Source: Deltaproteobacteria bacterium UBA6601
GTDB taxonomy: Bacteria > Myxococcota_A > UBA796 > UBA9615
Reading direction: 5' to 3'
Length of the DNA stretch: 20,630 bases
NCBI GenBank assembly: GCA_002433485.1
Contig: DJIF01000015.1
Coordinates: 1 to 20,630, forward strand
Positions within the stretch are counted from its first letter, which is position 1, and each line of letters starts with the position of its first letter. The notes below the pieces were generated by a model. It worked only from the letters and a program-made list of their open reading frames with translations, searched no databases and was not told where the DNA came from. This document shows positions 1 through 7,272 of the stretch, in pieces. A program made the position numbers and the translations under genes.

Positions 1-951
1 CACAACCGCTACACCGACACCGAGGCAGCAAGCGCTGTCGCTAACGGTGACACCTACCTGCTCAACAGCGGAGACAGCATGGTAGGTCAACTGGAGCTTC
101 TATACGCCGACCCGACGCTGGTGCTGAACGATGCGGTAGACCCTGGGCAGGATTGGGCGATCCGCGCCCAGGGCGAGCACTTCGAGATCTTTGAACCCGA
201 AGATGGGGACAAAGTTGCCTTTAGCATTGTCGATGGATCAGTAGGCGACGCCAAGGTGGTCTTGAGTCCCGAAGGAATCGCGGCCCTCACCGCCAGTGGC
301 GACGGGAATGTTGCTGTTGGTGGCTCGGGCAGTGGCAACCGAACCCTTACAGTCCGTGCCGACACCAACAGTTTGGCCAGCATCGAAGCGTACGGATTCG
401 GTGGGGCGCAAGGCTCAGGCCAACTCTATGCTGGTCAGAGCGCTACCCATGGTGGCGGCATTATGTACAACGGCGACGGGAATCCGGCGATGGCCGGCAG
501 CTCCGACCAGATCGCGCTCTTCCGTCGCAGTGAGGGGACCGACCATGTCGTTATGGAGTTCCCCCATAACAGCAACACAGTGACCTTTAGCGGGGAGGTC
601 AAGTCACAGTGTCCATCCAACGCACACTTTGTCGGCCACTGGTGTGTGGAAGACAACTACCGTTCCTCGGCAAGCTATAGCGGCGCGGTGAACACCTGCA
701 TCGCACAAGGTATGGGCATCTGCCCTCTAGCCGCGCTGTTGGCATGTGACCTCGCGCAGCCAAATGGCGCGCAGTGCACATCAACAACCGATGGCGGCAG
801 CTCGCTCACCATGTGGACCGCAGACTTTGATGTGGAGAGCGGTGAGGACGCTCATACAAGGATTATGGTCTTCCGGGGCGACAACAAAGTTCAGACGGCC
901 AGCACGAGTTCCGCCCACAGGTATTTCTGCTGCACCTCGGCGAATCCGTAA
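1..951 (+). CDS. Partial secreted/fibre-like protein with Cys-rich C-terminal domain (5' end outside window)
   Basis: The frame is open from base 1 (HNRYTDTEAA...) to the TAA at 949-951, so the visible 316 residues are the C-terminal part of a longer protein; an ATG at 79 is internal and has no convincing ribosome site. The first ~35 residues (RYTDTEAA, then LLNSGDSMVGQLEL) resemble the repeat units found near the ends of phage tail fibres and of bacterial adhesin-like proteins. The middle is rich in Gly, Ser, Asn and Ala and looks like beta-structured stalk. From about residue 205 there are eight or more cysteines, starting at CPSNAHFVGHWCVED and ending in FCCTSANP, consistent with a disulphide-bonded, possibly ligand-binding terminal domain. 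The RCC1-type lipoprotein follows 15 nt later, probably in the same transcript. I do not recognise a named family for the Cys-rich domain; export is inferred from the cysteines. Confidence 0.7.
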   Translation, partial: HNRYTDTEAASAVANGDTYLLNSGDSMVGQLELLYADPTLVLNDAVDPGQDWAIRAQGEHFEIFEPEDGDKVAFSIVDGSVGDAKVVLSPEGIAALTASGDGNVAVGGSGSGNRTLTVRADTNSLASIEAYGFGGAQGSGQLYAGQSATHGGGIMYNGDGNPAMAGSSDQIALFRRSEGTDHVVMEFPHNSNTVTFSGEVKSQCPSNAHFVGHWCVEDNYRSSASYSGAVNTCIAQGMGICPLAALLACDLAQPNGAQCTSTTDGGSSLTMWTADFDVESGEDAHTRIMVFRGDNKVQTASTSSAHRYFCCTSANP

Positions 952-955
952 CGAT

Positions 956-963
956 AGAAGGAG
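956..963 (+). promoter_or_regulatory. Ribosome binding site of RCC1 lipoprotein gene
   Basis: AGAAGGAG lies 3 nt before the ATG at 967. It is close but strong, and it fixes the start so that the signal peptide and lipobox are in frame. Confidence 0.6.
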
Positions 964-966
964 CCT

Positions 967-1878
967 ATGCTCTGCAAGCTCACTAGCCAGAGAACCTCAG
1001 CTCGCAGCCTCCTGTTGATGGCCAGCGCAGCCGCACTGATCACGCTGAGCGGCTGTGGCAACAGTTGGAGCGTCGTTGAGGTAGGCGACAACTGGAGTTG
1101 TGGCATCGACAGCTCAGCAGAACTGCAGTGCTGGGGGTCGGTAGAGCAGCATCAGCAACCTCCCGGTGGCAGCTTCAGTTCCTTGAGTGTGGGACGCAAC
1201 CATGCCTGCGCAATCACCGCTCAGGGAGCCGTTGGATGCTGGGGGGCCAACGAGCACGGCAAGGTCGGCGAGGCCCGCACCGGATATCTGGCGGTGGACG
1301 CGGGCGGCGACCACACCTGTGCAATCCGCTCCGACTACAGCCTCGACTGTTGGGGCCGCGATGATGACGGCGAATCCAGCCCGCCGGAAGGCAGCTTCAG
1401 CGCGGTCTGCACCGGTACGGTCCACAGCTGTGCGGTTGATCAAGACGGCAGCATGCATTGCTGGGGGGCCAACGAACACGGGCAAACCGAGCCACCACCC
1501 GGAACCTACAGTCAGGTCAGCTGCGGCAGCTACCACAGCTGCGCAATTCGCAGCAACGGGAGTGTCGATTGCTGGGGGGCAGGGAGCGATGACGAAGCCA
1601 GCTGTCGCCAGGATGAAGCCAATGCTGACTGCGGCCAGAGCGGCGGCAGCAACGGCTTCTTCAACTCCATCAGCGCCGGCGGCTTTCACAGCTGCGGTAT
1701 CGATCAGGACAACGGTGCCGTCTGCTGGGGCAGCGACCAGGAGGGGCAGAGCAGCCCACCCATTGAGGTGACCCTGACCACCGTTAGCGCAGGCATTGAC
1801 CATAGCTGTGGCCTCGACGCCCAAGGCGCTGTGTATTGCTGGGGTGCCAACTGGCGCGGTCAGTCCAGTCCTCCGTAG
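967..1878 (+). CDS. RCC1-repeat lipoprotein (seven repeats)
   Basis: A 303-residue protein with a signal sequence and lipobox LSGC (Cys30), so a predicted lipoprotein at the outer membrane or cell surface. The rest is seven tandem repeats of about 30-45 residues with the pattern (V/I)SxGxxHSCxxxxxGxxxCWGxxxxGQSxPP, typical of RCC1/regulator-of-chromosome-condensation propellers; seven matches the blade number of the classical RCC1 fold. Each repeat carries a Cys after the His and another before Trp-Gly, so a disulphide per blade is possible. Repeat five has an insert of about 12 residues with two more cysteines. The ATG at 967 is supported by AGAAGGAG at 956-963. Role unknown; such proteins usually bind other proteins or surface ligands. 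It follows the partial Cys-rich gene closely, suggesting co-expression. Confidence 0.88.
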   Translation: MLCKLTSQRTSARSLLLMASAAALITLSGCGNSWSVVEVGDNWSCGIDSSAELQCWGSVEQHQQPPGGSFSSLSVGRNHACAITAQGAVGCWGANEHGKVGEARTGYLAVDAGGDHTCAIRSDYSLDCWGRDDDGESSPPEGSFSAVCTGTVHSCAVDQDGSMHCWGANEHGQTEPPPGTYSQVSCGSYHSCAIRSNGSVDCWGAGSDDEASCRQDEANADCGQSGGSNGFFNSISAGGFHSCGIDQDNGAVCWGSDQEGQSSPPIEVTLTTVSAGIDHSCGLDAQGAVYCWGANWRGQSSPP

Positions 1879-1911
1879 GCGGAAAAAGAGCACTCTCTTT
1901 GCTGCACCGAG

Positions 1912-1935
1912 AGCACCGGCTCAGCAACCGGTGCT
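1912..1935. terminator. Stem-loop between convergent genes
   Basis: AGCACCGG (1912-1919) and CCGGTGCT (1928-1935) form a perfect 8-bp stem with an 8-nt loop. It lies between the convergent RCC1 lipoprotein gene and menE. There is no U-run on either side, so a role as terminator is only suggested by position. A second small hairpin, AAAGAG-CACT-CTCTTT, sits just upstream at 1885-1900. The remaining bases up to 2040 show nothing else I can name. Confidence 0.35.
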
Positions 1936-2040
1936 GAACCACCGCAGCGAGGCGAGAACCAGCGCTACAGGACCATCGACTTCGGCAATAAGCTCCGCAG
2001 TCTTCCGCGGCCGGCTGAGGCGGCGCCCAAGCTACTGAAT

Positions 2041-3489
2041 TCAGGAAGACTCCCCGGTCCCGCCGGGTTCCGCAAATAAAGCGGTCACTGCGACCCGATC
2101 AACCTTGCCGGACGCAAGTATTGGCAGTTCGGCTACCTCCAGCCATCGGCGCGGCCGCTTCCAGGGCGCAAGCTGTTCGGCCAGCGCGGTCTCGAGACCA
2201 TCGAGAGCAGAACTTGCTGCTGAGCGCCGCCACTGGATCGCCGCGGCGACCTGCTGTCCCCAACGCTCATCGACCAGGCCGACCACGCAGACCTCTTCGA
2301 CCTGAGGACAACTCCTGATCTGCTCTTCAATCTCGCCAGGGTGGACCTTCTCACCGCCGGAATTGATCACCTGATCTAGGCGGCCGAGAACCAGCAACTC
2401 ACCCGCCGCAGTGAAACGCCCCAGGTCACCGCTACGCAAACGCCCCTGACCGTCCAACACCGACTCCTCTTGCCCCAGGATCCCACTCAAAAGGCTGGGC
2501 CCAGAAATGCAGATCTCACCGGCATCCAGAGTCACTGTAAATCCCGACAGCGGGCGACCAACCCCTTGAGGATGCTGTAGCGAACTTCCCGGCTCGACCG
2601 TAGCGACCTGACCACAGGTCTCGGTCATTCCATAGGTGAGCAGCAGTGGCCAGGACAAGGAGCGCGCCTTGCGCTGCAAGGTCGCTGGGCAAGCAGCTCC
2701 ACCCACCAGCACGGCACGCACCGATCCTGGTGGCCTTTCACCCACCTCAATGAGCGCGCGAAGCTGAGTCGGGACGACCGACATCAAGGTTACCCGGCGC
2801 TGAGCGGCGAGTGCCATCAGCTCGTCGGGGCTGGAATATAGAGGCGCAAGGACGGCGCAACGACCTGCCATGAGAACCCGTACCAGAATGGCAAAGCCGC
2901 CAAGGTGAGCCAACGGCAGCGAGACCAGCCATCGGTCCTGCTCGTCCCAACCCAGCCGCGCAGCGCTGGCCTGAGCGGCAGCAATCATGGCGCGCCGCGA
3001 CAAGACGACCCCTCGCGGCCGGCCACTGGAGCCAGAGGTAAAGACCACCGCCAGGCAGTCCTCTTCGTCGATGTCGATCACATCAGCACCGCAGGCAGAC
3101 CGTCTTTGACCCATGTAAGCGCGGCTTTGATCAAGCCAGGACTCATCCCGTAGCTCGCCACCAGGAGCAAGGGCCTCATCAAGCAACAGAGCCGATGGGA
3201 CCTGGGCCAGGGCGGCCTCCCGCTCGGCACTCGACCAGCGAGGATGCAGGAGCACCAGAGAGACGCCCGCCTCAATGGCCGCGAAGATCCACAGCAAGGG
3301 TTCCTGCTTAGGCTCCGCTGACAAGGCCAGCTGGTCTACACCGAGCGAAACCAGTCGCTCGGCTCGCGGCAGAACCACCGTCGCAAGTTCACCATACGAG
3401 AGTTCACCGTCAGCGAACATGAGAGCGGGCTGCTCGCCATACTCCTGCGCTGCGGCGCCCAGGCTGAGAGGACTGGCGCCACCAGTCAT
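2041..3489 (-). CDS. menE: o-Succinylbenzoate--CoA ligase MenE
   Basis: Adenylate-forming enzyme that converts o-succinylbenzoate to its CoA thioester in menaquinone synthesis; cytoplasmic. The 482 residues carry the ANL-superfamily motifs in order: the Ser/Thr/Gly-rich ATP loop TSGSSGRPRG (about 151-160), YGMTE (286-290), the SGDLG...GRLDQVINSGGEKVHPGEIEE region (353-389) and the C-terminal catalytic lysine in GKVDR (about 462). Length is normal for MenE, and the operon position after menC supports that assignment over other acyl-CoA ligases. I chose the ATG at 3489: its A is the last base of the menC TGA (TGATG overlap) and GGAG lies 9 nt upstream. A GTG at 3504 would add five residues but has no ribosome site. 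It is the last gene of the operon. Confidence 0.93.
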   Translation of the reverse strand: MTGGASPLSLGAAAQEYGEQPALMFADGELSYGELATVVLPRAERLVSLGVDQLALSAEPKQEPLLWIFAAIEAGVSLVLLHPRWSSAEREAALAQVPSALLLDEALAPGGELRDESWLDQSRAYMGQRRSACGADVIDIDEEDCLAVVFTSGSSGRPRGVVLSRRAMIAAAQASAARLGWDEQDRWLVSLPLAHLGGFAILVRVLMAGRCAVLAPLYSSPDELMALAAQRRVTLMSVVPTQLRALIEVGERPPGSVRAVLVGGAACPATLQRKARSLSWPLLLTYGMTETCGQVATVEPGSSLQHPQGVGRPLSGFTVTLDAGEICISGPSLLSGILGQEESVLDGQGRLRSGDLGRFTAAGELLVLGRLDQVINSGGEKVHPGEIEEQIRSCPQVEEVCVVGLVDERWGQQVAAAIQWRRSAASSALDGLETALAEQLAPWKRPRRWLEVAELPILASGKVDRVAVTALFAEPGGTGESS

Positions 3490-4523
3490 CAACTGACGCT
3501 CCACAGCCGCTCTGAAGGACCCGCAATCGCCAGCGCAAGGCCCGGGTGCGGCACCAGCCCACAGGGCATCGGCTCATCCAGCAGCGCTGCAAGGCGGCCA
3601 CTGGCAGCAAAGGCAATGGAGCCGTCAAGACAGTGCGAAACCGACACCCCTAGTCCAAGCGAGACGGCTCGTTCGGCCAACTCGAGGCAGCGTGCGGCCC
3701 CTCCCAATACTGTCGGCTTGAGTACCAGAGCGGAGACCAGTCCCCGCGCAGCCAATCCAGGAAGTAGGGCCAGGGCCTGTTCATCCTGCAGGGACTCATC
3801 CAGGGCGATGGGTACAGGAGCAGACGACAGCCTGGAAAGCTGGGCGAAAGGCACTGGTTCCTCCACCAGTTCAACAGCCAGCGGGGCCAGCGCAGCCAGG
3901 TTATGAGCAGCCTCTGCCGCGGTCCAGCCCTGGTTTACATCAAGGCGGATACCCAGCTCCTCTCCCAGTTCGGAGCGGAACTTAGCGAGCTCAACTAGTT
4001 CCTGTTCAAAGGCCCGGCGACCGAGCTTAAACTTGACCACGGACACTCCAGCATCCCGGGCCGCTATCGCCTCATCAAGTCGCTGCGCTGGAGAAGCTCC
4101 GCTAAGCAACTGACAGCGAGGTAGGGCCCGGCCAGAGGCAGGTCGTCGACCACCGAGAAGCGACCAGGCCGGCTGCTGAGTGGAGACCAGGTCCAGCAGA
4201 GCAGTCTCAAGGGCGAAGCGGGCGGCGGGCACAGCGCTGGGCAGCACATCCAGAGCCTCGCGCAGCCCGCTCGGGGAGGGCGTCGAAAGGATGCTGCGCT
4301 GCAGCTGCGCCCATGGATAGTTGGCCAGGGCATCCAGGCAATCGGTGAGCTGATCAGCAGAATAATCGGGCAGGGGCGAACATTCCCCCTGGCCCAGCTG
4401 GCCTCCTTCGGTCATCAACTGCAGCAAGGCGCCCCTGCGCTCAACCCAGCAAGTACGGGAATTGCTCGCTGCGGTCTCAAAACGGACCGAGAGCGGCGCC
4501 AGGCTCACCGCACAGAGCCTCAC
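3489..4523 (-). CDS. menC: o-Succinylbenzoate synthase MenC
   Basis: Enolase-superfamily dehydratase that turns SHCHC into o-succinylbenzoate. In the 344-residue protein the catalytic set is visible in the barrel domain: KFK (164-166), Asp195 in LDVNQGW, Glu221 in LVEEPVP, Asp242 in ALDES and Lys269 in LVLKPTVLGG. Spacing fits MenC rather than other enolase members, and the gene sits between menA and menE. The open frame extends upstream to 4703, but those residues are menA sequence in another frame. The GTG at 4523 overlaps the menA stop as GTGA, and the resulting N-terminus lines up with the usual MenC start. A second GTG at 4508 has GAGG 9 nt upstream and is a possible alternative, five residues shorter. 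Confidence 0.92.
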   Translation of the reverse strand: MRLCAVSLAPLSVRFETAASNSRTCWVERRGALLQLMTEGGQLGQGECSPLPDYSADQLTDCLDALANYPWAQLQRSILSTPSPSGLREALDVLPSAVPAARFALETALLDLVSTQQPAWSLLGGRRPASGRALPRCQLLSGASPAQRLDEAIAARDAGVSVVKFKLGRRAFEQELVELAKFRSELGEELGIRLDVNQGWTAAEAAHNLAALAPLAVELVEEPVPFAQLSRLSSAPVPIALDESLQDEQALALLPGLAARGLVSALVLKPTVLGGAARCLELAERAVSLGLGVSVSHCLDGSIAFAASGRLAALLDEPMPCGLVPHPGLALAIAGPSERLWSVS

Positions 4524-5419
4524 GGCAGGACCAGGCCCACTGTAAGCAACAGACCAAATACCAGCAGCAGCCGAGCGGTGCAGGCCAAAACCTCGTTGAG
4601 AGCGGGGCCGCTTTGAGTCCGAATCGCAGCGTTCAGTCGCAGCGCCACCGGAGCAGAGAGCCATGGCAGTAAGACCCCTAGCCCACCGCCGCCGGGCAGC
4701 CAAATCAGCGCAACACTGGAGCCATAAGCTAACAGCAACATAAAGCTGTACTGAACCAGGGCCAGCCGCGCGCCAAACCGGACCACCAGGGTGTTCTTGC
4801 CGGCCTGCCGATCGGTATCAACATCGCGCAGATTGTTCACCACCAACATCGCCGTCGCCAGGGCACCAACAGGTACGGCAGCCCCCAGTGCAAGGGCTGG
4901 CACAGTCTGCATCTGCACCCAGGCCGTTCCGCCTACCGCAACAAAGCCAAAGAAGACCATCACAAAGACATCACCCAGGCCGTTATAAGCGAGAGGGAAG
5001 GGGCCGCCCGTATAAGCAATTCCAGCAATAATAGAGATCACCCCGACAGCAAAGATTGGCCAACCCGCAAGCTTCACCAGATAGAGCCCGACCAGGACCG
5101 CGGCACTAAAGACCAGCGCCATGCCGCTACGCACCTGCCCGGAGCTCAGCAGTCCCGACTGCACGGCTCGCTGGGGGCCGATTCGAGCTTCAGTATCGGC
5201 ACCCTTCTGGTGATCAAACAGATCATTGGCAAGGTTGGTGCCGACCTGAATCAGCAACGCGCCTAGCAGGGCCGCGAGGGCTGCGTCCCAGGCTGCTGCA
5301 TCGAGGCGATGGGCACAGGCCGTCCCCACCGCAACCGGAACCACCGCTGCTGGGAGAGTCTTAGGCCGTGAAGCAAGCAGCCAGGCCCGCCAGGACCCCG
5401 GCTCAACAACCTGCAACAT
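4520..5419 (-). CDS. menA: 1,4-Dihydroxy-2-naphthoate polyprenyltransferase MenA
   Basis: Integral membrane UbiA-family enzyme that joins the polyprenyl tail to 1,4-dihydroxy-2-naphthoate, giving demethylmenaquinone. The 299-residue protein has the two Asp-rich Mg/diphosphate motifs: NDLFDHQKGAD (about 65-75) and NNLRDVDTDRQAGK (about 195-208), plus SRPKTLPAA near the N-terminus and about eight hydrophobic segments. The ATG at 5419 is preceded by GAGG with a 6-nt spacer and overlaps the end of menD by 17 nt. The open frame reaches 5461, but that extension lies wholly inside menD and lacks a ribosome site. The prenyl synthase that makes its other substrate is the first gene of the same operon. 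Confidence 0.93.
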   Translation of the reverse strand: MLQVVEPGSWRAWLLASRPKTLPAAVVPVAVGTACAHRLDAAAWDAALAALLGALLIQVGTNLANDLFDHQKGADTEARIGPQRAVQSGLLSSGQVRSGMALVFSAAVLVGLYLVKLAGWPIFAVGVISIIAGIAYTGGPFPLAYNGLGDVFVMVFFGFVAVGGTAWVQMQTVPALALGAAVPVGALATAMLVVNNLRDVDTDRQAGKNTLVVRFGARLALVQYSFMLLLAYGSSVALIWLPGGGGLGVLLPWLSAPVALRLNAAIRTQSGPALNEVLACTARLLLVFGLLLTVGLVLP

Positions 5420-7271
5420 CAGCGTCCTCGCCAACCTGGGAGCAGGCGGCGTCCAGCCCACCAGAAGAGACCAGCTCTGCGCCTTCGAGCAGCTCAGCCC
5501 TACACTGCTCGAGAGCGGATAATAAGGCCTCCTCGGCCGCCACCGAAGCGTGCCTGGGCACCACCAACTCCAGCAGGGTCAGACCACCACTTGTCCAGGC
5601 TTTCACGAGCAAGGGCTCCAGTTCATCGCTGCCATTGCGCTGCTGGTAGGTCCTGGAAAACATCGCCGCTACCTGCTCGAAGCGAAGTTGATGGGGAGTA
5701 GTCCACAAGCGCATTTCAGCGCTGTCCCCCCCATGCACCTCAGCGATGGGCAGGTGGTTGAAGATCCGCCCACCCTCGTTGTTGAGCACAACAACCAGCA
5801 AGGAGGCCCCCAACTCATCCAGCGCGGCCAGACCCAGGGCAGAGAGATCGTGGAGCATCGAGACATCACCAAGAAGAAGCGCCGTCGGTCGGCCGGAGGA
5901 AAGCGCCGAACCCACTGCGCCAGAGAGCAGACCATCAATTCCAGCAACACCCCGCTGACTGAGCACCGAGACTCCTGCTGGGAGCAGCCCGCCCCAGAGA
6001 TCGGCCAGGCGTATCGCGAGACTATTGCCGAGCACCAGCAAGGCATCATCAGGCAGCGACTGGAGCAAGCTACGGACCACCCGAGCTTCACTGTTGCGAT
6101 GTGTTGGCAACTTGATCAGCTCCTGCTGAAGCCGGTCCAGCACCAGCCGGGCACCGCTCATTCGAGCCGGTAGGCGCTGCCGGTCACCAGGCAACGGACC
6201 GCCCGCTGCAAGCTCAGCTACCAGCAGGGGCAAGGTCTCGTGCAAACTGCCGCGGAGATGCGCCCGAGCGCTTCGCCAGGGGTCGTGCACACCCCGCTCG
6301 GCCAGAACCCAACGCTCCAGATCGGGGCGCGCATCCAGCCAGCGCCCAAAACGGGAAGAGGTCGGCGCGCGCCCCACCTGGAGGACCAGCTGCACCTCAC
6401 TCAGCAACTCGCTACAGGGCTCGCTAAACAAGGCGTCAAGAGGCGCGTGGCCAGGCTGACCTCCCCCTAATTGACTGGCAAGATCGGCCAACACCGGGTA
6501 CCCACAGAGTTCGCTCAGAGCAGCGACATCCTGGCGCACGCGGCGTTGCTCCATTGCAGCCGGACCGGCGACAATGATCCCCTTGGGTAGCTCCCGACAG
6601 CTGCGCGCCAGTTCGGCGACGCCCTCGATCTCAGGCTCCTCACGGACCGGCAGCTCCTGGACCAGCGGCTGTCGGCACAGCGCCTCAACTGTCCGAGCCA
6701 GGGCTCGCCCCTGAGCATCTTCTGCATGAACTGGCTCCAATGGCTTGCGAGCAGGAGCATTGATGTGCACAGGACCCGGGACGGGCAAACAACACTGGCG
6801 AATTGCCTGCCCCACCTGGCTGCGCATGGCCGCAAGAGAGCGAGCGTCGGCACGGGCCACCCCGAGATCAATGAAGGACCGCACATGCCGCCCGTACAGA
6901 TCCCGTTGATCAATGGTCTGGGATGCGCCACAGCCCTGTAATTCGGGCGGTCGATCAGCGGTGACTACCAGCAACGGCAGAGCCGCATAAAAGGCCTCAA
7001 TAACCGCCGGAAAATAATGAGCGCCGGCTGTGCCGGAGGTACAGAGCAACATAGTCGGGGCTCCAGTAACCCGGGCCTGGCCAAGCGCAAAGAACGCGGC
7101 GCTGCGCTCATCGACGATGCTGTGTACGCGCAGTTCAGGACGCTCAAGGCATGCAGCTACAAAAGGGGTCGAGCGGGAGCCGGGGCTCACCACAACCTCG
7201 CCAACGCCAGCCTGCACTACCGTGTCAGCCCACAAGCGGGCCCACTCGGTCTGCAGATTCGACGGGCTCAT
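5403..7271 (-). CDS. menD: SEPHCHC synthase MenD (2-succinyl-5-enolpyruvyl-6-hydroxy-3-cyclohexene-1-carboxylate synthase)
   Basis: Thiamine-diphosphate enzyme that adds the succinic semialdehyde unit from 2-oxoglutarate to isochorismate. The 622 residues show the MenD hallmarks: VVVSPGSRSTPF near residue 27, the ThDP-activating Glu in DERSAAFF (about 55), TSGTAGAHYFPAVIEA, and the cofactor motif from GDVSMLHD (468) to NNEGGRIF (497-504). Length is typical or slightly long (E. coli MenD is 556). The ATG at 7271 follows the menF TGA after a single base, with GGAG 11 nt upstream, so translation is likely coupled. The frame continues to 7301, but that part is menF sequence. Confidence 0.95.
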   Translation of the reverse strand: MSPSNLQTEWARLWADTVVQAGVGEVVVSPGSRSTPFVAACLERPELRVHSIVDERSAAFFALGQARVTGAPTMLLCTSGTAGAHYFPAVIEAFYAALPLLVVTADRPPELQGCGASQTIDQRDLYGRHVRSFIDLGVARADARSLAAMRSQVGQAIRQCCLPVPGPVHINAPARKPLEPVHAEDAQGRALARTVEALCRQPLVQELPVREEPEIEGVAELARSCRELPKGIIVAGPAAMEQRRVRQDVAALSELCGYPVLADLASQLGGGQPGHAPLDALFSEPCSELLSEVQLVLQVGRAPTSSRFGRWLDARPDLERWVLAERGVHDPWRSARAHLRGSLHETLPLLVAELAAGGPLPGDRQRLPARMSGARLVLDRLQQELIKLPTHRNSEARVVRSLLQSLPDDALLVLGNSLAIRLADLWGGLLPAGVSVLSQRGVAGIDGLLSGAVGSALSSGRPTALLLGDVSMLHDLSALGLAALDELGASLLVVVLNNEGGRIFNHLPIAEVHGGDSAEMRLWTTPHQLRFEQVAAMFSRTYQQRNGSDELEPLLVKAWTSGGLTLLELVVPRHASVAAEEALLSALEQCRAELLEGAELVSSGGLDAACSQVGEDADVAGC

Positions 7272-7272
7272 C

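Noticed and set aside
1..951. Prophage edge
   Set aside because: Fibre-like residues alone are not enough; the next genes are a lipoprotein and menaquinone enzymes, and no other phage gene is visible.
1114..1893. 259-codon open frame antisense to the RCC1 lipoprotein gene
   Set aside because: It mirrors the repeated codons of the plus-strand gene, gives an Ala/Val-rich low-complexity product and shows no ribosome site or family motif.
4524..4703. Upstream extension of menC
   Set aside because: It is menA sequence in another frame, Arg/Ser-rich, and unlike any MenC N-terminus.
5550..6173. 207-codon plus-strand frame inside menD
   Set aside because: Antisense to a well-supported enzyme gene; composition rich in Gln/Arg/Pro without motifs.
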